A stretch of DNA of 20,198 bases from Chloroflexota bacterium (GCA_016210395.1 JACQUI010000122.1:1-20198), one strand, 5' to 3'; positions 6,163 to 15,579 are shown, counted from the first letter of the stretch. The notes: generated by a model not told the origin, from the sequence alone. Translations and numbers: made by a program.

Positions 6163-9100
6163 GTGGCATTCGTCAGATTGCTGGCCTGGCTGACATGGCG
6201 CAGGGCGAAAGCCCGTTGGCGCTTCCTGGCGGCCGCCGCCCTGGGGGTGCTGCTGGCCATGGCCCTGGCATCGGCGGCCATGCTTCACTCCAAGGCGCTG
6301 GCCGAAGCAGGCCTCCGTCATAGCCTGACGACCACCGGCGGCCAAGAGTACCTCAACCTTCAGGTCTTCCTCCTGGACCGCCCGCTCGGAGAAAAGGACT
6401 ACCACCGCCTCGACTCCACTGTTGGAGAAGGCATCCAGAAGCACATCGCGTGGCTCTTCAGTGGGATGCACCGGTACGGGAAGACCAACGAGATTCCCTA
6501 CGTCCTGAATGCCGAAGAAGCGCCGCCTCCCCGCAACATTCCACTGGCCACGCCCTTCTTTCTTGGCGGCCTGGAGGATCACGCGCATCTGGCTTCCGGC
6601 AGGTGGCCAGGGCCGGCCCAGGTGCGGGACGATGGCATCCTGGCGCTTGAGGGCGTTGTGGGGCCGTCTGCGCCGCGCTTCATTGACCTGGGCCAGGACA
6701 CAACCATTTTCCTCGCGCCCCTTGAGGAAGCCCCCCAGGTAAAGGTGGCGGTCACCATTGTGGGCATCGTGGAGCCAAACGACTCCAAGGAGGCCTACTG
6801 GTTCCGCGACCTCTCGCACTTCCGCGTCAGCTTCGAGACTGAGGACGAAGACGGCGACTTCGTGGTCCCCATCTACATAGGCGAGGAAAGCTTCTTCAAG
6901 CGCCTCGGGGACGCGCATCCACTGATTCTGGGCGACTACCGCTGGTACGTCTCCCTCGACTATCTCTCCCTGACGGCCGCAACAGCGCTGGTAGCCCGGC
7001 AATCCCTGGACAGCCTGGAAGCAGATCTGAACAAGCGCCTGGTCAGGGCGCTGGCTTTCAGTTCGCTGCCAGGGCTCGTCCAGGACTACCAGCGCAATCT
7101 TGCCCTGGCCCGGGTACCCTTGTTCATGTTCGTGTCCATGGTGGTGGGCGTTGTGCTGTACTACCTGGTGGTCACCACGTCGCTCCAGGCAAGAGAAAGA
7201 GGCGCAGAAGCCGCCGTGCTGCGCAGCCGGGGGGCCTCGGTCTTGCAGGCCGGCGGCCTCCTGGGCCTTGGCGAGGGACTGGTGACGGTATTGCCAGGCG
7301 TATTGGCGGGCCCGCCGCTGGGACTGCTGGTCGCGCGTTTGATGCCGATAGGCGGGCAGCCTGTGGAATACATGCAGCCTGGCCTTTCGGCCTCGGTGTT
7401 TCTGGCGGCGCTGGCGGCTGGGGCCGCATGCGTTCTGGTCTTCACGGCTACCGGCATTGCAGTGGCCAGAGGCAACATCGTGGGCTATCTGCGGGAGCGG
7501 GGCAGGCCGGCGCTCCGATCGGGCGTGATACGTTCTTCCATTGACCTGGTGGTGCTGGCGGCGCTGGGGCTCTTGTGGTGGCAGATACGCAGCAGGGGCG
7601 GGCTTCTTTCCCGCCCATTGGAAGGCGGCGGCATCAACGTGGATCTGGCGCTGCTCCTGGGGCCTGCCATATCCTTGCTGGCCCTGGGGCTGGCGATGCT
7701 CAGGCTTGTCCCCGCCTTGCTGCGGCTCCTGGCGAAAACAGGCGATCGCAGGCTTCCCCCCTGGGTAGTCCACATGCTGCGCCGCACAGCCCGCGAACCG
7801 CTGGCCTACGGCGCGCTCGCCGTGCTGCTGATGCTGGCAGCCTCTCTGGGCGTATTCGGGGCCGCCTTCGGCGCTACCCTGGCCAGGGGCCAGGCCGATG
7901 TGACCCGTTACCGGATTGGAGGGGAAGTCGTGGCGTCGGCGCAAACAGCGGGCCTGGATATTGCGGGAGTCCAGGCCGCCCTTCCCGTGTATCGGGGCCG
8001 GATGGGCACGGCCACCGACCCGCAAGGCACCAGGGGCTACAGCCTGCTTGCCGTTGACCCGTTGGACGTATCGAAGGTCGCCTGGTTCAGGGATGACTTC
8101 GCCGGCAAGCCACTGGAAGACCTGTTGCTCCCGCTGCGGAAGCCTTCTCCAGTAGACCCGGGCATCGCCATCCCAGGGGGGGCCACAGCCATTGGACTCT
8201 GGGTCAAAGGCGAACGCGACTTCTCCAGCTATGACCTGCGGCTGCGGATCCGGGACTCGCAGGGAAGCTATGGGACACTGCGGCTTGGCGGCATCAACTC
8301 CACCGGGTGGGAGTACCTGGAAACGCCTCTACCGGAGAGCGCTTTCATGCAGCCCCCGCTGTGGCTCACGGGAATCCTGATCCGCGGCGGGTCGTTTACG
8401 GGATACGGGGCAGGCTGGCTTGCCCTCGACGATCTCTCCGTGGTTGTCCTGGGCGAGCGTGAGGTCATAGATGAGTTCGAGACTGCCGGTCCCTGGCTGG
8501 CGCTCCCCAACCTGGGCACCGCGTCGGACAGCTTGAGCGCTAATTTCGTTGCCGCGCATACCGGAACGCGAGGCCTGCTCTTTTCCTGGACACACCCCAT
8601 TTCAGCCACCTATCGCGGCATGATCGTCCCCGCGTCGCCTGCGCCGCTGCCTGCCCTGGCAAGCCCACCCTTTCACGTTGGCCAAAGGCTGGTAGCCGCC
8701 ATCGAATCGCAGCCGGTGGAGCTGGTCGTAGAAGAAGTCTTGAGCGGCTTCCCCACGCTGTATCCGGAGGATACCCCTTTCTTCATTGTCAGCCAGGACC
8801 ACATGTATCTGTTCCTCCTGTCGGTAGGCGTCATAGTCCGCACCGACATTACCGAGCTCTGGCTCAGCCTCGACCCAGAGGCCGACAGGACAGCCGTCCT
8901 CGCCCAGCTACAGGAGGCGTCGCCTCCTGGGGACGTGGTCCTGGACAGGGAGGTCCTGGCGGCGGAAGCGGCCGGCGATCCTCTTCGTGGCGGGGCGTGG
9001 AACAACGTCGCACTCCAGGGAGCAATCGCTCTGGGCCTCACCTCACTGCTGGGGTTCGGGCTGTACGCGGGGATTGTCGTGCATCGCAGCCGGTTGGAGC

Positions 9101-9417
9101 TGGGCGTGCTGCAGGCACTGGGGTTTTCCCGCCGGCAGGTAGCTCTGCTCCTGGCAGCCGAAGGGGCGCTCATTGGCGTCATCGGGCTGAGCGCAGGCCT
9201 GGTTATGGGGGCGTGGCTGAGCCGTTGGAGCCTGGGGTTCATGAGTGTGACCGCCGGGGGCAAGGTCCTTGCCCCACCGCTGGTGTTGACCACCGAAACG
9301 TGGCTGCTGGGCCTGGCCCTAGCGCAGGCCCTGGCCGCAGTGCTCATCAGCTCTGCCATCGCCCTCTTGCTTGCTCGCAAACTGCGCCTGCACGAGGTGC
9401 TCCGGGTGGAGGAGTAG
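6163..9417 (+). CDS. Large FtsX-like ABC transporter permease, paralogue 1
   Basis: The product has 1,084 residues from a GTG preceded by GGGAGGA at good spacing. One N-terminal membrane segment (about 20-42) is followed by a large exterior domain (about 43-310). Membrane segments then fall near 312-338, 360-385, 410-432, 455-475, 495-520 and 545-570. A second exterior domain spans about 575-945, and three C-terminal segments lie near 948-970, 990-1015 and 1040-1065. The two FtsX cores carry the characteristic short cytoplasmic motifs, AVLRSRGAS after segment 2 and GVLQALGFSRRQ after segment 8. The second exterior domain holds a beta-rich stretch (about 688-760) with GWEYLETPLP and LALDDLSV, like a galactose-binding/CBM-type sandwich. 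It probably works with the next three genes in export or in mechanotransmission at the envelope; the cargo is unknown. Confidence 0.88.
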   Translation: MAFVRLLAWLTWRRAKARWRFLAAAALGVLLAMALASAAMLHSKALAEAGLRHSLTTTGGQEYLNLQVFLLDRPLGEKDYHRLDSTVGEGIQKHIAWLFSGMHRYGKTNEIPYVLNAEEAPPPRNIPLATPFFLGGLEDHAHLASGRWPGPAQVRDDGILALEGVVGPSAPRFIDLGQDTTIFLAPLEEAPQVKVAVTIVGIVEPNDSKEAYWFRDLSHFRVSFETEDEDGDFVVPIYIGEESFFKRLGDAHPLILGDYRWYVSLDYLSLTAATALVARQSLDSLEADLNKRLVRALAFSSLPGLVQDYQRNLALARVPLFMFVSMVVGVVLYYLVVTTSLQARERGAEAAVLRSRGASVLQAGGLLGLGEGLVTVLPGVLAGPPLGLLVARLMPIGGQPVEYMQPGLSASVFLAALAAGAACVLVFTATGIAVARGNIVGYLRERGRPALRSGVIRSSIDLVVLAALGLLWWQIRSRGGLLSRPLEGGGINVDLALLLGPAISLLALGLAMLRLVPALLRLLAKTGDRRLPPWVVHMLRRTAREPLAYGALAVLLMLAASLGVFGAAFGATLARGQADVTRYRIGGEVVASAQTAGLDIAGVQAALPVYRGRMGTATDPQGTRGYSLLAVDPLDVSKVAWFRDDFAGKPLEDLLLPLRKPSPVDPGIAIPGGATAIGLWVKGERDFSSYDLRLRIRDSQGSYGTLRLGGINSTGWEYLETPLPESAFMQPPLWLTGILIRGGSFTGYGAGWLALDDLSVVVLGEREVIDEFETAGPWLALPNLGTASDSLSANFVAAHTGTRGLLFSWTHPISATYRGMIVPASPAPLPALASPPFHVGQRLVAAIESQPVELVVEEVLSGFPTLYPEDTPFFIVSQDHMYLFLLSVGVIVRTDITELWLSLDPEADRTAVLAQLQEASPPGDVVLDREVLAAEAAGDPLRGGAWNNVALQGAIALGLTSLLGFGLYAGIVVHRSRLELGVLQALGFSRRQVALLLAAEGALIGVIGLSAGLVMGAWLSRWSLGFMSVTAGGKVLAPPLVLTTETWLLGLALAQALAAVLISSAIALLLARKLRLHEVLRVEE

Positions 9418-9418
9418 G

Positions 9419-12400
9419 ATGAACCTGGCATCGCTATTGCGTTTTTCCAGCGTTGTGGCCTGGCGGCGTACAGTAGCAGATTGGCGTCTTCAGGCTGCGG
9501 CTGCCATCGGCGTCATCCTCGCTTCCACCCTCCTCGCTGCTGGGGCGGTCTATTCCCGATCACTGGAAGAGACTGCTCTGCAACATGCCCTTTCCAGAGC
9601 CACTCCTGAGGAGGTCAACCTGACGGTGCGTGTGTTCCATGCCCTGGAGCGGCCGGTCTTCCGTTCCACGGAGCGTTTTGTCCTACAGCGTGTGTACGAG
9701 CCTCTGAAGCCGCATGTGAAAGAGCCGGTGCTGCTGGTGCAGACATCTACGCTGTATTTCACTGGACTGTATGAAGAGGAAGTTGAGGAGGCCGAAAGGC
9801 CCCGGGGCAACCTGCAGGCAATCACCGGCATTGCCCAGCATGTCCGCGTCCTGGAAGGCCGGCTTCCCCAGCCATCCACCAGCGAGATGGAGTTTGTCAC
9901 GGACGCAAAAGGGGTCGCTCTGCTTGGGCTGCACATGGGGCAAACCCTCCATGTGTTCTCAGCCATCGGTGGCGACGCATCCAAGCTGGTGCCCGTGCGC
10001 CTGGTGGGGGTCATAGAGCCGCTCGATGGGGCCGATCAATACTGGCGTATCGGCACGCGCCAGCGGGCGAGCCAGAGCGGGCAGCCGTGGACAAGCATCC
10101 CGATGTACGCCGACGTCGACGCCCTATTCGACGAGGCCGGCGCAGTTATCCCTGCCCTTCACACTGATTTCGTGTGGCTGTTCGTGGTGGACCGCCAGGG
10201 GTTGCGCGCGCCGGAAGCGGCCAACCTTGGGCGGGCCCTGCAGGGTGTGGTGGCCGACGTGCAAAGGAACCTGGCCAACTCCGCCTGGGATACGAAGTTG
10301 ATCGGGATCCTTGACCGTCATGCCGCCTTGCTGGTGGTGGCGCGGGTGCCCCTGTTCCTCGTGCTTTTCCTTGCGGTGGGCGTGCTGCTGTATTACCTCT
10401 TCCTCATTGCAGGGTTCCTGGGACGCCTCCGCACCCCAGAGGTGGCTCTTCTCCGCAGCCGGGGCGCATCGCTCTGGCAGGCAGGGGTCGTCATTCTGAT
10501 GGAAGGTCTCATCATGGCCACCCCTGCCACGTTGCTCGGGCCGTTTCTGGCGCTGGCGCTGGTGGCCGTGACCGGCCGGCTGTTCCCGGCTTCGGTGACA
10601 GGCGCCGGCCTCCAGTCCAGCGGGATTACCGTCGGCGCGTACCTTCTCGCAGGCATAGGCGCCGTGCTGGCGGCGGCGGTGTTCTCACTCTCCACCCTAA
10701 GCGCGTCGCGACGGGGCAGCTTGTCGGTCCGGTCGTCGGTCGCCCGCCCGCCAACGCAACCCTTGTTCCTTCGATACTACCTGGACGTGGCGCTGCTGGT
10801 CCTGCTGGCGATGGTCTGGTGGCAGATCAGGGCCAGAGGAACGTTCCTCGTCAGGCCGGTAGGTGAGGCGCAGTTCTCTCTCGACGTGGCGCTATTGCTG
10901 GGGCCGGTTGTCGGCGTGCTTGCCGGCGGCCTGATCGTCCTGCGAGTGTTTCCGCTGCTTATGACCGCCGTGGGGAAAGCCGTCGAGCCCTTCGGAGCGC
11001 CGTGGCTGGTGCAGTCGCTGCGCCGTTTGGGGAGGGATCCCGTGCCCTCAGCCTCACTGCTGGTGCTTGTGGCCCTGGCTACGTCACTGGGCGTTCTGAG
11101 CTCAACCGTTGTCGCAACACTTGAGCGGAGCCAGCGAGACCAGGGCGCATACGAAGCAGGGGCGGGCTTCCGCGTATCGCACTACCTGGGCGATAGGGTT
11201 GCGGCAGGGCAGGGGGTTGGCCCGGCCCTGGAGGGGCTACCGGACGTACTCGCCGCGGCAGATGTGCTCCGGGTTGAGACCAAGGTCTACACCGAGTCCC
11301 TGGGGGACGACGTCATGCTCATGGCGGTGGACCCCAAGCGTTTCGGTCAGGTTGCGTGGAACAGGGAGGACCTGACGGGCGGACCTCTGGCCAGGGCCCT
11401 GGTCCCGCTGGCCGCCGGCGCTCCTCAAACGGGAGGCATCCAGTTGCCGCCGGACACGAAGGCCCTGGGAGTATGGGTGTACCCAGGCCGCCTCACGCGC
11501 GGCCCCTCTCTGTTCGCCCGCCTGCAAGATGGGGCAGGCAAGTACTTCGATGTGCGCTTCGGCCAGCTTGGCGACCAGGGGTGGGACTATCTTGAGACTC
11601 CAATTGTCCCCTTTGTCACCGATTCTCGTCGCGCCGCCTCCCTGACCGTGATCCCGCCGTACGTGCTGCATACCCTTTGGGCCGGGTCGGCACCGGGTGT
11701 CTACACCTCAGGGGTAGTGTTTCTTGACCAGCTTCAGGCAGTTACGCCTGCCGGAGCCGTGGTGGTGGCGCCGTTTCAGGACGTCGCGGGCTGGCATTCG
11801 CTTGAAGACCCCCTGGCCAACGGCCTGTACCTGTTGGACACCAGCGATACCGTGGTACGCCCGGGCCGGAGAAGCGCCATGTTCCAGTGGGGCCGGGGCG
11901 GGTTGTCCCTGAGAGGCATCCGGGCTGGGGAGCCTGAAGAGCCGATGCCAGCCTTGGTGAGCGAGACCTTCCTTGAGTCGAGCCACGCCAAGGTTGGCGA
12001 GACCATGTACGTGTTCATTGCAGGCATCCAGGCGCCGGTGAAGATTGTGGGCGTGTTGCCGTATGTGGCTTCCCTCGACCCCCACAAGCTGCCCTTCATG
12101 GTGGTAGACCTGCGCGCCCTCCTCAGCTACACGGCGCTGCACGCTCCGCAACCCCAATACCCTATGATGGAAACGTGGGTAAAGGCGGAAGGTCCGGCGC
12201 TATCTGGGGCGTCGCTTCTGGCCGCTGCCAAGGCCCTGGGAGACCCCCAGGCCCGGGTCCAGGACGGCGCAGCAGTCGTTTCAGAGCGGGAGTCGCATCC
12301 ATTGCTTGCGGCCGGCTGGAGCGGGCTGCTTGCCCTTTCGTTCCTATCGGTGGCCCTGGCAAGCGCATCAGGGCTGCTGCTGTACACCTACATAGACGCC

Positions 12401-12739
12401 AGGGAGCAGATAGGGAACCTCGCCATTATGCGTACCCTGGGCTTCTCCAGGCCGCAGATCAACGGCGTGGTATGGTTCAACCTGGTGATGACTGTGGTGG
12501 CGGGGGGCCTTCTCGGCGCATGGGGCGGCAGGCTGCTGGCTTCGGCGGTGCTCCCTCTGATGGCAATCGCCGAAGGAGGCGCGCGGGTAACCCCTCCAAT
12601 GGTGGTCCAGAGCGACTGGAACGCGCTCTTGCTGGCGTATGCCGTGCTGGGTATCGTCATGGCCTCTACCATTCTGGCGCTGGCGCAGGCTATGGCAAAG
12701 CTGGAGGTCCAACGGCTCCTGCGGGTAGCGGAAGCCTAG
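9419..12739 (+). CDS. Large FtsX-like ABC transporter permease, paralogue 2
   Basis: The ATG at 9419 is chosen because GGAGGAG sits just upstream and it follows the preceding stop by 1 nt; an upstream in-frame start at 9371 would add 16 Cys/Arg-rich residues absent from the paralogue. The product has 1,106 residues with the same plan as its neighbour: an N-terminal anchor, exterior domain, three-segment FtsX core (VALLRSRGASLWQAG), three linking membrane segments, second exterior domain, and C-terminal FtsX core (AIMRTLGFSRPQ). A matching beta-sandwich stretch (about 696-764) has GWDYLETPIVP and VFLDQL at nearly the same residue numbers as in paralogue 1. That indicates tandem duplication and divergence. 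The two probably form a heterodimeric permease powered by the two downstream ATPases. Confidence 0.88.
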   Translation: MNLASLLRFSSVVAWRRTVADWRLQAAAAIGVILASTLLAAGAVYSRSLEETALQHALSRATPEEVNLTVRVFHALERPVFRSTERFVLQRVYEPLKPHVKEPVLLVQTSTLYFTGLYEEEVEEAERPRGNLQAITGIAQHVRVLEGRLPQPSTSEMEFVTDAKGVALLGLHMGQTLHVFSAIGGDASKLVPVRLVGVIEPLDGADQYWRIGTRQRASQSGQPWTSIPMYADVDALFDEAGAVIPALHTDFVWLFVVDRQGLRAPEAANLGRALQGVVADVQRNLANSAWDTKLIGILDRHAALLVVARVPLFLVLFLAVGVLLYYLFLIAGFLGRLRTPEVALLRSRGASLWQAGVVILMEGLIMATPATLLGPFLALALVAVTGRLFPASVTGAGLQSSGITVGAYLLAGIGAVLAAAVFSLSTLSASRRGSLSVRSSVARPPTQPLFLRYYLDVALLVLLAMVWWQIRARGTFLVRPVGEAQFSLDVALLLGPVVGVLAGGLIVLRVFPLLMTAVGKAVEPFGAPWLVQSLRRLGRDPVPSASLLVLVALATSLGVLSSTVVATLERSQRDQGAYEAGAGFRVSHYLGDRVAAGQGVGPALEGLPDVLAAADVLRVETKVYTESLGDDVMLMAVDPKRFGQVAWNREDLTGGPLARALVPLAAGAPQTGGIQLPPDTKALGVWVYPGRLTRGPSLFARLQDGAGKYFDVRFGQLGDQGWDYLETPIVPFVTDSRRAASLTVIPPYVLHTLWAGSAPGVYTSGVVFLDQLQAVTPAGAVVVAPFQDVAGWHSLEDPLANGLYLLDTSDTVVRPGRRSAMFQWGRGGLSLRGIRAGEPEEPMPALVSETFLESSHAKVGETMYVFIAGIQAPVKIVGVLPYVASLDPHKLPFMVVDLRALLSYTALHAPQPQYPMMETWVKAEGPALSGASLLAAAKALGDPQARVQDGAAVVSERESHPLLAAGWSGLLALSFLSVALASASGLLLYTYIDAREQIGNLAIMRTLGFSRPQINGVVWFNLVMTVVAGGLLGAWGGRLLASAVLPLMAIAEGGARVTPPMVVQSDWNALLLAYAVLGIVMASTILALAQAMAKLEVQRLLRVAEA

Positions 12740-12756
12740 CGCGTACGGGAGTTCTC

Positions 12757-13635
12757 ATGAACGGAGACAAGGGTATCCTTATCCATTGCCAGGACCTGTT
12801 CAAGATATACAAACAGGCCGAGCTTGAGGTCGTTGTCCTCCGGGGGCTGGACCTGGAGGTCAGGGCAGGGGAGTTCTTGGGCATCGTGGGCGCCAGCGGC
12901 TCGGGAAAGACCACGCTTCTGAATATCCTGGCCGGCCTTGACACACCATCCGCGGGGCAGGTGCGCGTTGGGGAACGCGACCTGCTGGACATGAAGGAAG
13001 GTGAGCGGGTGCAGTACCGCCGCCGCGAGGTTGGGTTCGTGTGGCAGAGCCCTTCACGAAACCTGCTGGGCTACTTGACCGCACAGGAAAACGTGGAGAT
13101 GCCCCTGGCACTCCTGGGCGCTTCCGCCGGAGAGCGCAAGCGGAGAGCAAGGGAGTTGCTCGGCATCCTGGGGCTTCAAGATAAGGCGCACCGCTTGCCC
13201 AACCAGCTTTCCGGCGGCGAGCAGCAGCGGGTGGCCATCGCCACCGCCCTGGGCAACAACCCGCCGCTGCTCCTGGCTGACGAGCCGACCGGCGAGCTGG
13301 ACACACGCACCGCTGACGAGGTCCTGGGCTGGCTTCAGAAGCTGTGCAAGACCCTAGACGTGACCGTCGTGGTCGTCACTCACTACGAGGGCGTCTCCCG
13401 CTACGCCGACCGGGTGGTGCACATGCGGGACGGGCGCGTCGAGTCGGAGACGGTGGTGGAGGCAACATACCGAAGGCCTGACGAGCTGACGCGGGAGGAG
13501 TACCTGGTTGTTGACCGGGGCGGGCGTCTCCAGCTCCCCCAGGAATCCCTGGACAAGCTGGGGTTGGAAGGACGCGCCCATGTGGAGGTCCAGGATGACG
13601 GTATCCTAATAACGCCTCCCAGGAGGAAGGAATGA
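12757..13635 (+). CDS. ABC transporter ATP-binding protein with SpoVT/AbrB-like C-terminal tail
   Basis: The product has 292 residues from an ATG with GGGAG upstream, 17 nt after the permease stop. Motifs of a MacB/LolD-type ATPase are complete: Walker A GASGSGKT (45-52), Q-loop Q97, signature LSGGEQ (151-156), Walker B LLLADEP (171-177) and switch H209. The usual family length is about 230, and here about 60 residues follow. Residues 248-287 (VVDRGGRLQLPQESLDKLGL, then a VEVQDDGILITP strand) have the swapped-hairpin AbrB pattern: a strand, R/G-rich turn, L-P, a helix ending LGL, then two strands. The tail could bind the partner ATPase, the permeases or DNA. An earlier in-frame start would only read the end of the permease gene in another frame. 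Confidence 0.9.
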   Translation: MNGDKGILIHCQDLFKIYKQAELEVVVLRGLDLEVRAGEFLGIVGASGSGKTTLLNILAGLDTPSAGQVRVGERDLLDMKEGERVQYRRREVGFVWQSPSRNLLGYLTAQENVEMPLALLGASAGERKRRARELLGILGLQDKAHRLPNQLSGGEQQRVAIATALGNNPPLLLADEPTGELDTRTADEVLGWLQKLCKTLDVTVVVVTHYEGVSRYADRVVHMRDGRVESETVVEATYRRPDELTREEYLVVDRGGRLQLPQESLDKLGLEGRAHVEVQDDGILITPPRRKE

Positions 13636-14360
13636 CCTCTCAGGACGGCCGTAGTCCGATCCTCTCCGCGCGGGACCTCGTCCGGGTGTTTCAAAGCGGC
13701 AGCGCCGAGGTGCGCGCCGTCCAGGGCGTCAGTCTGGACGTGGAGCGAGGCGAGTTCCTGGTGCTGCTCGGACGCTCCGGCTCCGGCAAGACGACGTTGC
13801 TCAACCTGCTGGGCGGCCTTGACCGGCCAACCAACGGCGCGGTGCTCTTCGAGGGCAGGGATATGGGGGGCATGCCGGACAGCGAACTGACGGCTCTGCG
13901 GCGCACGCGATTGGGGTTCGTGTTCCAGTCCTTCGGGCTACTGCCGCTGCTTTCGGCCTATGAGAACGTTGACCTGTCCTTGCGCATTAGCGGCGTCTCC
14001 TGGAAGGAGCGAAGGGCCAGAGTTGAGGAAGCTCTGGAACAGGTGGGGTTGCGCGCCAGGGCCAAGCACAGGCCGTTTGAGCTTTCCGGCGGCGAACAGC
14101 AGCGTGTAGCCCTCGCACGGGCGCTGGTGACACGGCCGGCGGTCCTGCTGGCCGATGAGCCTACGGGCGACCTGGACTCGGCCACCGGCGCCGCCATCGC
14201 GCGCCTGCTCCGTCAGGTGGCGTCGGAGAGGGGCGTCACGGTGATTATCGCGACACACGACCTGCGCCTTGCCGGCCTTGCCGACAGGGTGAAAGAAATG
14301 GTGGACGGCGCTTTTGTCGAGGATGCAGCGGCGGCCGCTTTTGCGCCCAAGAGGGCGTGA
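13632..14360 (+). CDS. ABC transporter ATP-binding protein, LolD/MacB type
   Basis: The 242-residue product overlaps the previous gene by 4 nt (ATGA), with AGGAGG-AAGG just upstream, implying coupled translation. All ATPase motifs are present: Walker A GRSGSGKT (47-54), Q99, signature LSGGEQ (151-156), Walker B LLADEPTGDLD from 172, and H209. Unlike its neighbour it has no AbrB-like tail; the last residues are an Ala-rich low-complexity end. Two non-identical ATPases with two non-identical permeases suggest a heterodimeric transporter. The family typically pulls on or extrudes lipoproteins, peptides or drugs rather than importing solutes, and no substrate-binding protein gene is nearby. It ends 19 nt from the convergent FIST gene. 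Confidence 0.92.
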   Translation: MTSQDGRSPILSARDLVRVFQSGSAEVRAVQGVSLDVERGEFLVLLGRSGSGKTTLLNLLGGLDRPTNGAVLFEGRDMGGMPDSELTALRRTRLGFVFQSFGLLPLLSAYENVDLSLRISGVSWKERRARVEEALEQVGLRARAKHRPFELSGGEQQRVALARALVTRPAVLLADEPTGDLDSATGAAIARLLRQVASERGVTVIIATHDLRLAGLADRVKEMVDGAFVEDAAAAAFAPKRA

Positions 14361-14379
14361 TGCCTGCGCTCAAGCCTTT

Positions 14380-15579
14380 TCAGGACGCGTCCTTCTCCCG
14401 GAAAATGGCCAGGGAGCTCGTGTAGGTGTGCAGGTACGTGGCCTTGCCTACGGGACCTATCTCGCCGGCGCAGAAGAACCCTGCCAGCGGCATTGGACCC
14501 AGGGCGGCCCGCAGGAGCGAGGAATCATGGTCGGGCACTCCATACAGTCCTGCGCCCCGCCCATTGCACTGGAAAAGCAGCACGCCTTTTGGCGGGTTCT
14601 CGTGCCCCACTCCTCGGTACCGGCCAAGCTGACCAAGCAGGTCCTGAGCGGAGGTCGCTGCATCGCGCACGTAGAACCGCACAATCTGCCCTTCCTGCAG
14701 GTCACCGCGAATAGTCAGCGCGCCGTCGTCGCGTTCCGCGCCGATAATCCTGCGAATGAGAAACTCGCCCGCGGACGCCGTGTCTATGTCTGCAAGAGGG
14801 TCTGTAGCTAGCCCCAGGAACAGGGCTTGCCGCATGAGGACCTGCTCATTGGGGGAGAGGGTAGGGAAGAGGCGGCGCAGGTATGCAACGGGCGTTTCGC
14901 CGTCTATTTCCATGAGCATGTTCCGGTAGCAGCGGGTGATGGATCTCGGTTCTCCGATGGGATGGCACCCCTGGGCGACCAGCGCGTCCACCGTTATGTT
15001 GCCTGACAGAGCCACGCCCACCGCACCATCTGTGTACACCCCACTCTCCAGGAAGAGGGTATGAGCGCCTGGCCCCCTGCCTCCACTGGCCAGGCCGCCG
15101 ACCTTCACCGAAGCCGGATAGGCGAAATCCAGCCCTTCCAAAAGCTCCTCCGAATCCATAGAGAAGGGGTCTACGAAGAGCAAGAGGCTTGGAGCGCTGC
15201 CGGGCGTAGTGCCTACCACTTGCATCCAAGCATCGGGTGGATGGTCGGGTGTGGGAAGACTTGTCGGCGACAGCCGGAAGGGGGCGATCACGGTCCCCGG
15301 CAGGTGGCCGGCGATGAGCGACACCGCCGGCCGGTCCTCAATTTCGCGGCCCTCGGCAAGCACGCCCCCGGCGCTGCATCCAACGATGAGCGACCCTGGG
15401 AAGCGCGACGCCAGCATGGCGGGGACGCGTTGCAGGAGGGGGCCGTAGCTGGTGGAGGCAAAGACCACCACGAGGCTAGGGGGGGCGTCTGCGCCAAGCT
15501 GTTTCGATACGCTGATGGCGCAGTAGGCCAATCCGCCTCTGAGGTCAGATGAATCGTTGATGGCAGACGCCCACTTCAT
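14380..15579 (-). CDS. FIST-domain sensor-like protein (FIST_N plus FIST_C)
   Basis: The product has 399 residues. The ATG at 15579 is preferred: AAGAGG lies 7 nt before it, whereas an in-frame GTG at 15585 has the same GAGG only 1 nt away. The N-terminal half shows FIST_N features (LVVVFAS, LIVGCSAGGVLAEGREIED, then a KVGGLASGG motif). The C-terminal half shows FIST_C features (GETPVAYLRRLFP, the FYVRDA segment, GVLLFQCNGRG and PLAGFFCAGEIGPVG). FIST proteins are thought to bind small ligands such as amino acids and to signal through partners, or to act as F-box-linked sensors. No signal peptide or kinase domain is fused here. It follows two small zinc-ribbon genes on the same strand by 58 nt, so it may be cotranscribed with them. 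Confidence 0.9.
   Translation of the reverse strand: MKWASAINDSSDLRGGLAYCAISVSKQLGADAPPSLVVVFASTSYGPLLQRVPAMLASRFPGSLIVGCSAGGVLAEGREIEDRPAVSLIAGHLPGTVIAPFRLSPTSLPTPDHPPDAWMQVVGTTPGSAPSLLLFVDPFSMDSEELLEGLDFAYPASVKVGGLASGGRGPGAHTLFLESGVYTDGAVGVALSGNITVDALVAQGCHPIGEPRSITRCYRNMLMEIDGETPVAYLRRLFPTLSPNEQVLMRQALFLGLATDPLADIDTASAGEFLIRRIIGAERDDGALTIRGDLQEGQIVRFYVRDAATSAQDLLGQLGRYRGVGHENPPKGVLLFQCNGRGAGLYGVPDHDSSLLRAALGPMPLAGFFCAGEIGPVGKATYLHTYTSSLAIFREKDAS

Noticed and set aside
5042..6193. Plus-strand frame of 383 codons crossing the transporter and the divergent gap
   Set aside because: Antisense to the MFS gene for most of its length; product is Arg/Pro/Ser-rich with no domain.
6130..8025. Minus-strand frame of 631 codons opposite permease 1
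   Set aside because: Gln/Arg/Gly-rich antisense shadow of a GC-rich gene whose own frame has FtsX topology.
12175..12756. Upstream extension of the first ATPase frame
   Set aside because: This part is the other-frame reading of the end of permease 2; a ribosome site and ABC-ATPase N-terminus begin at 12757.
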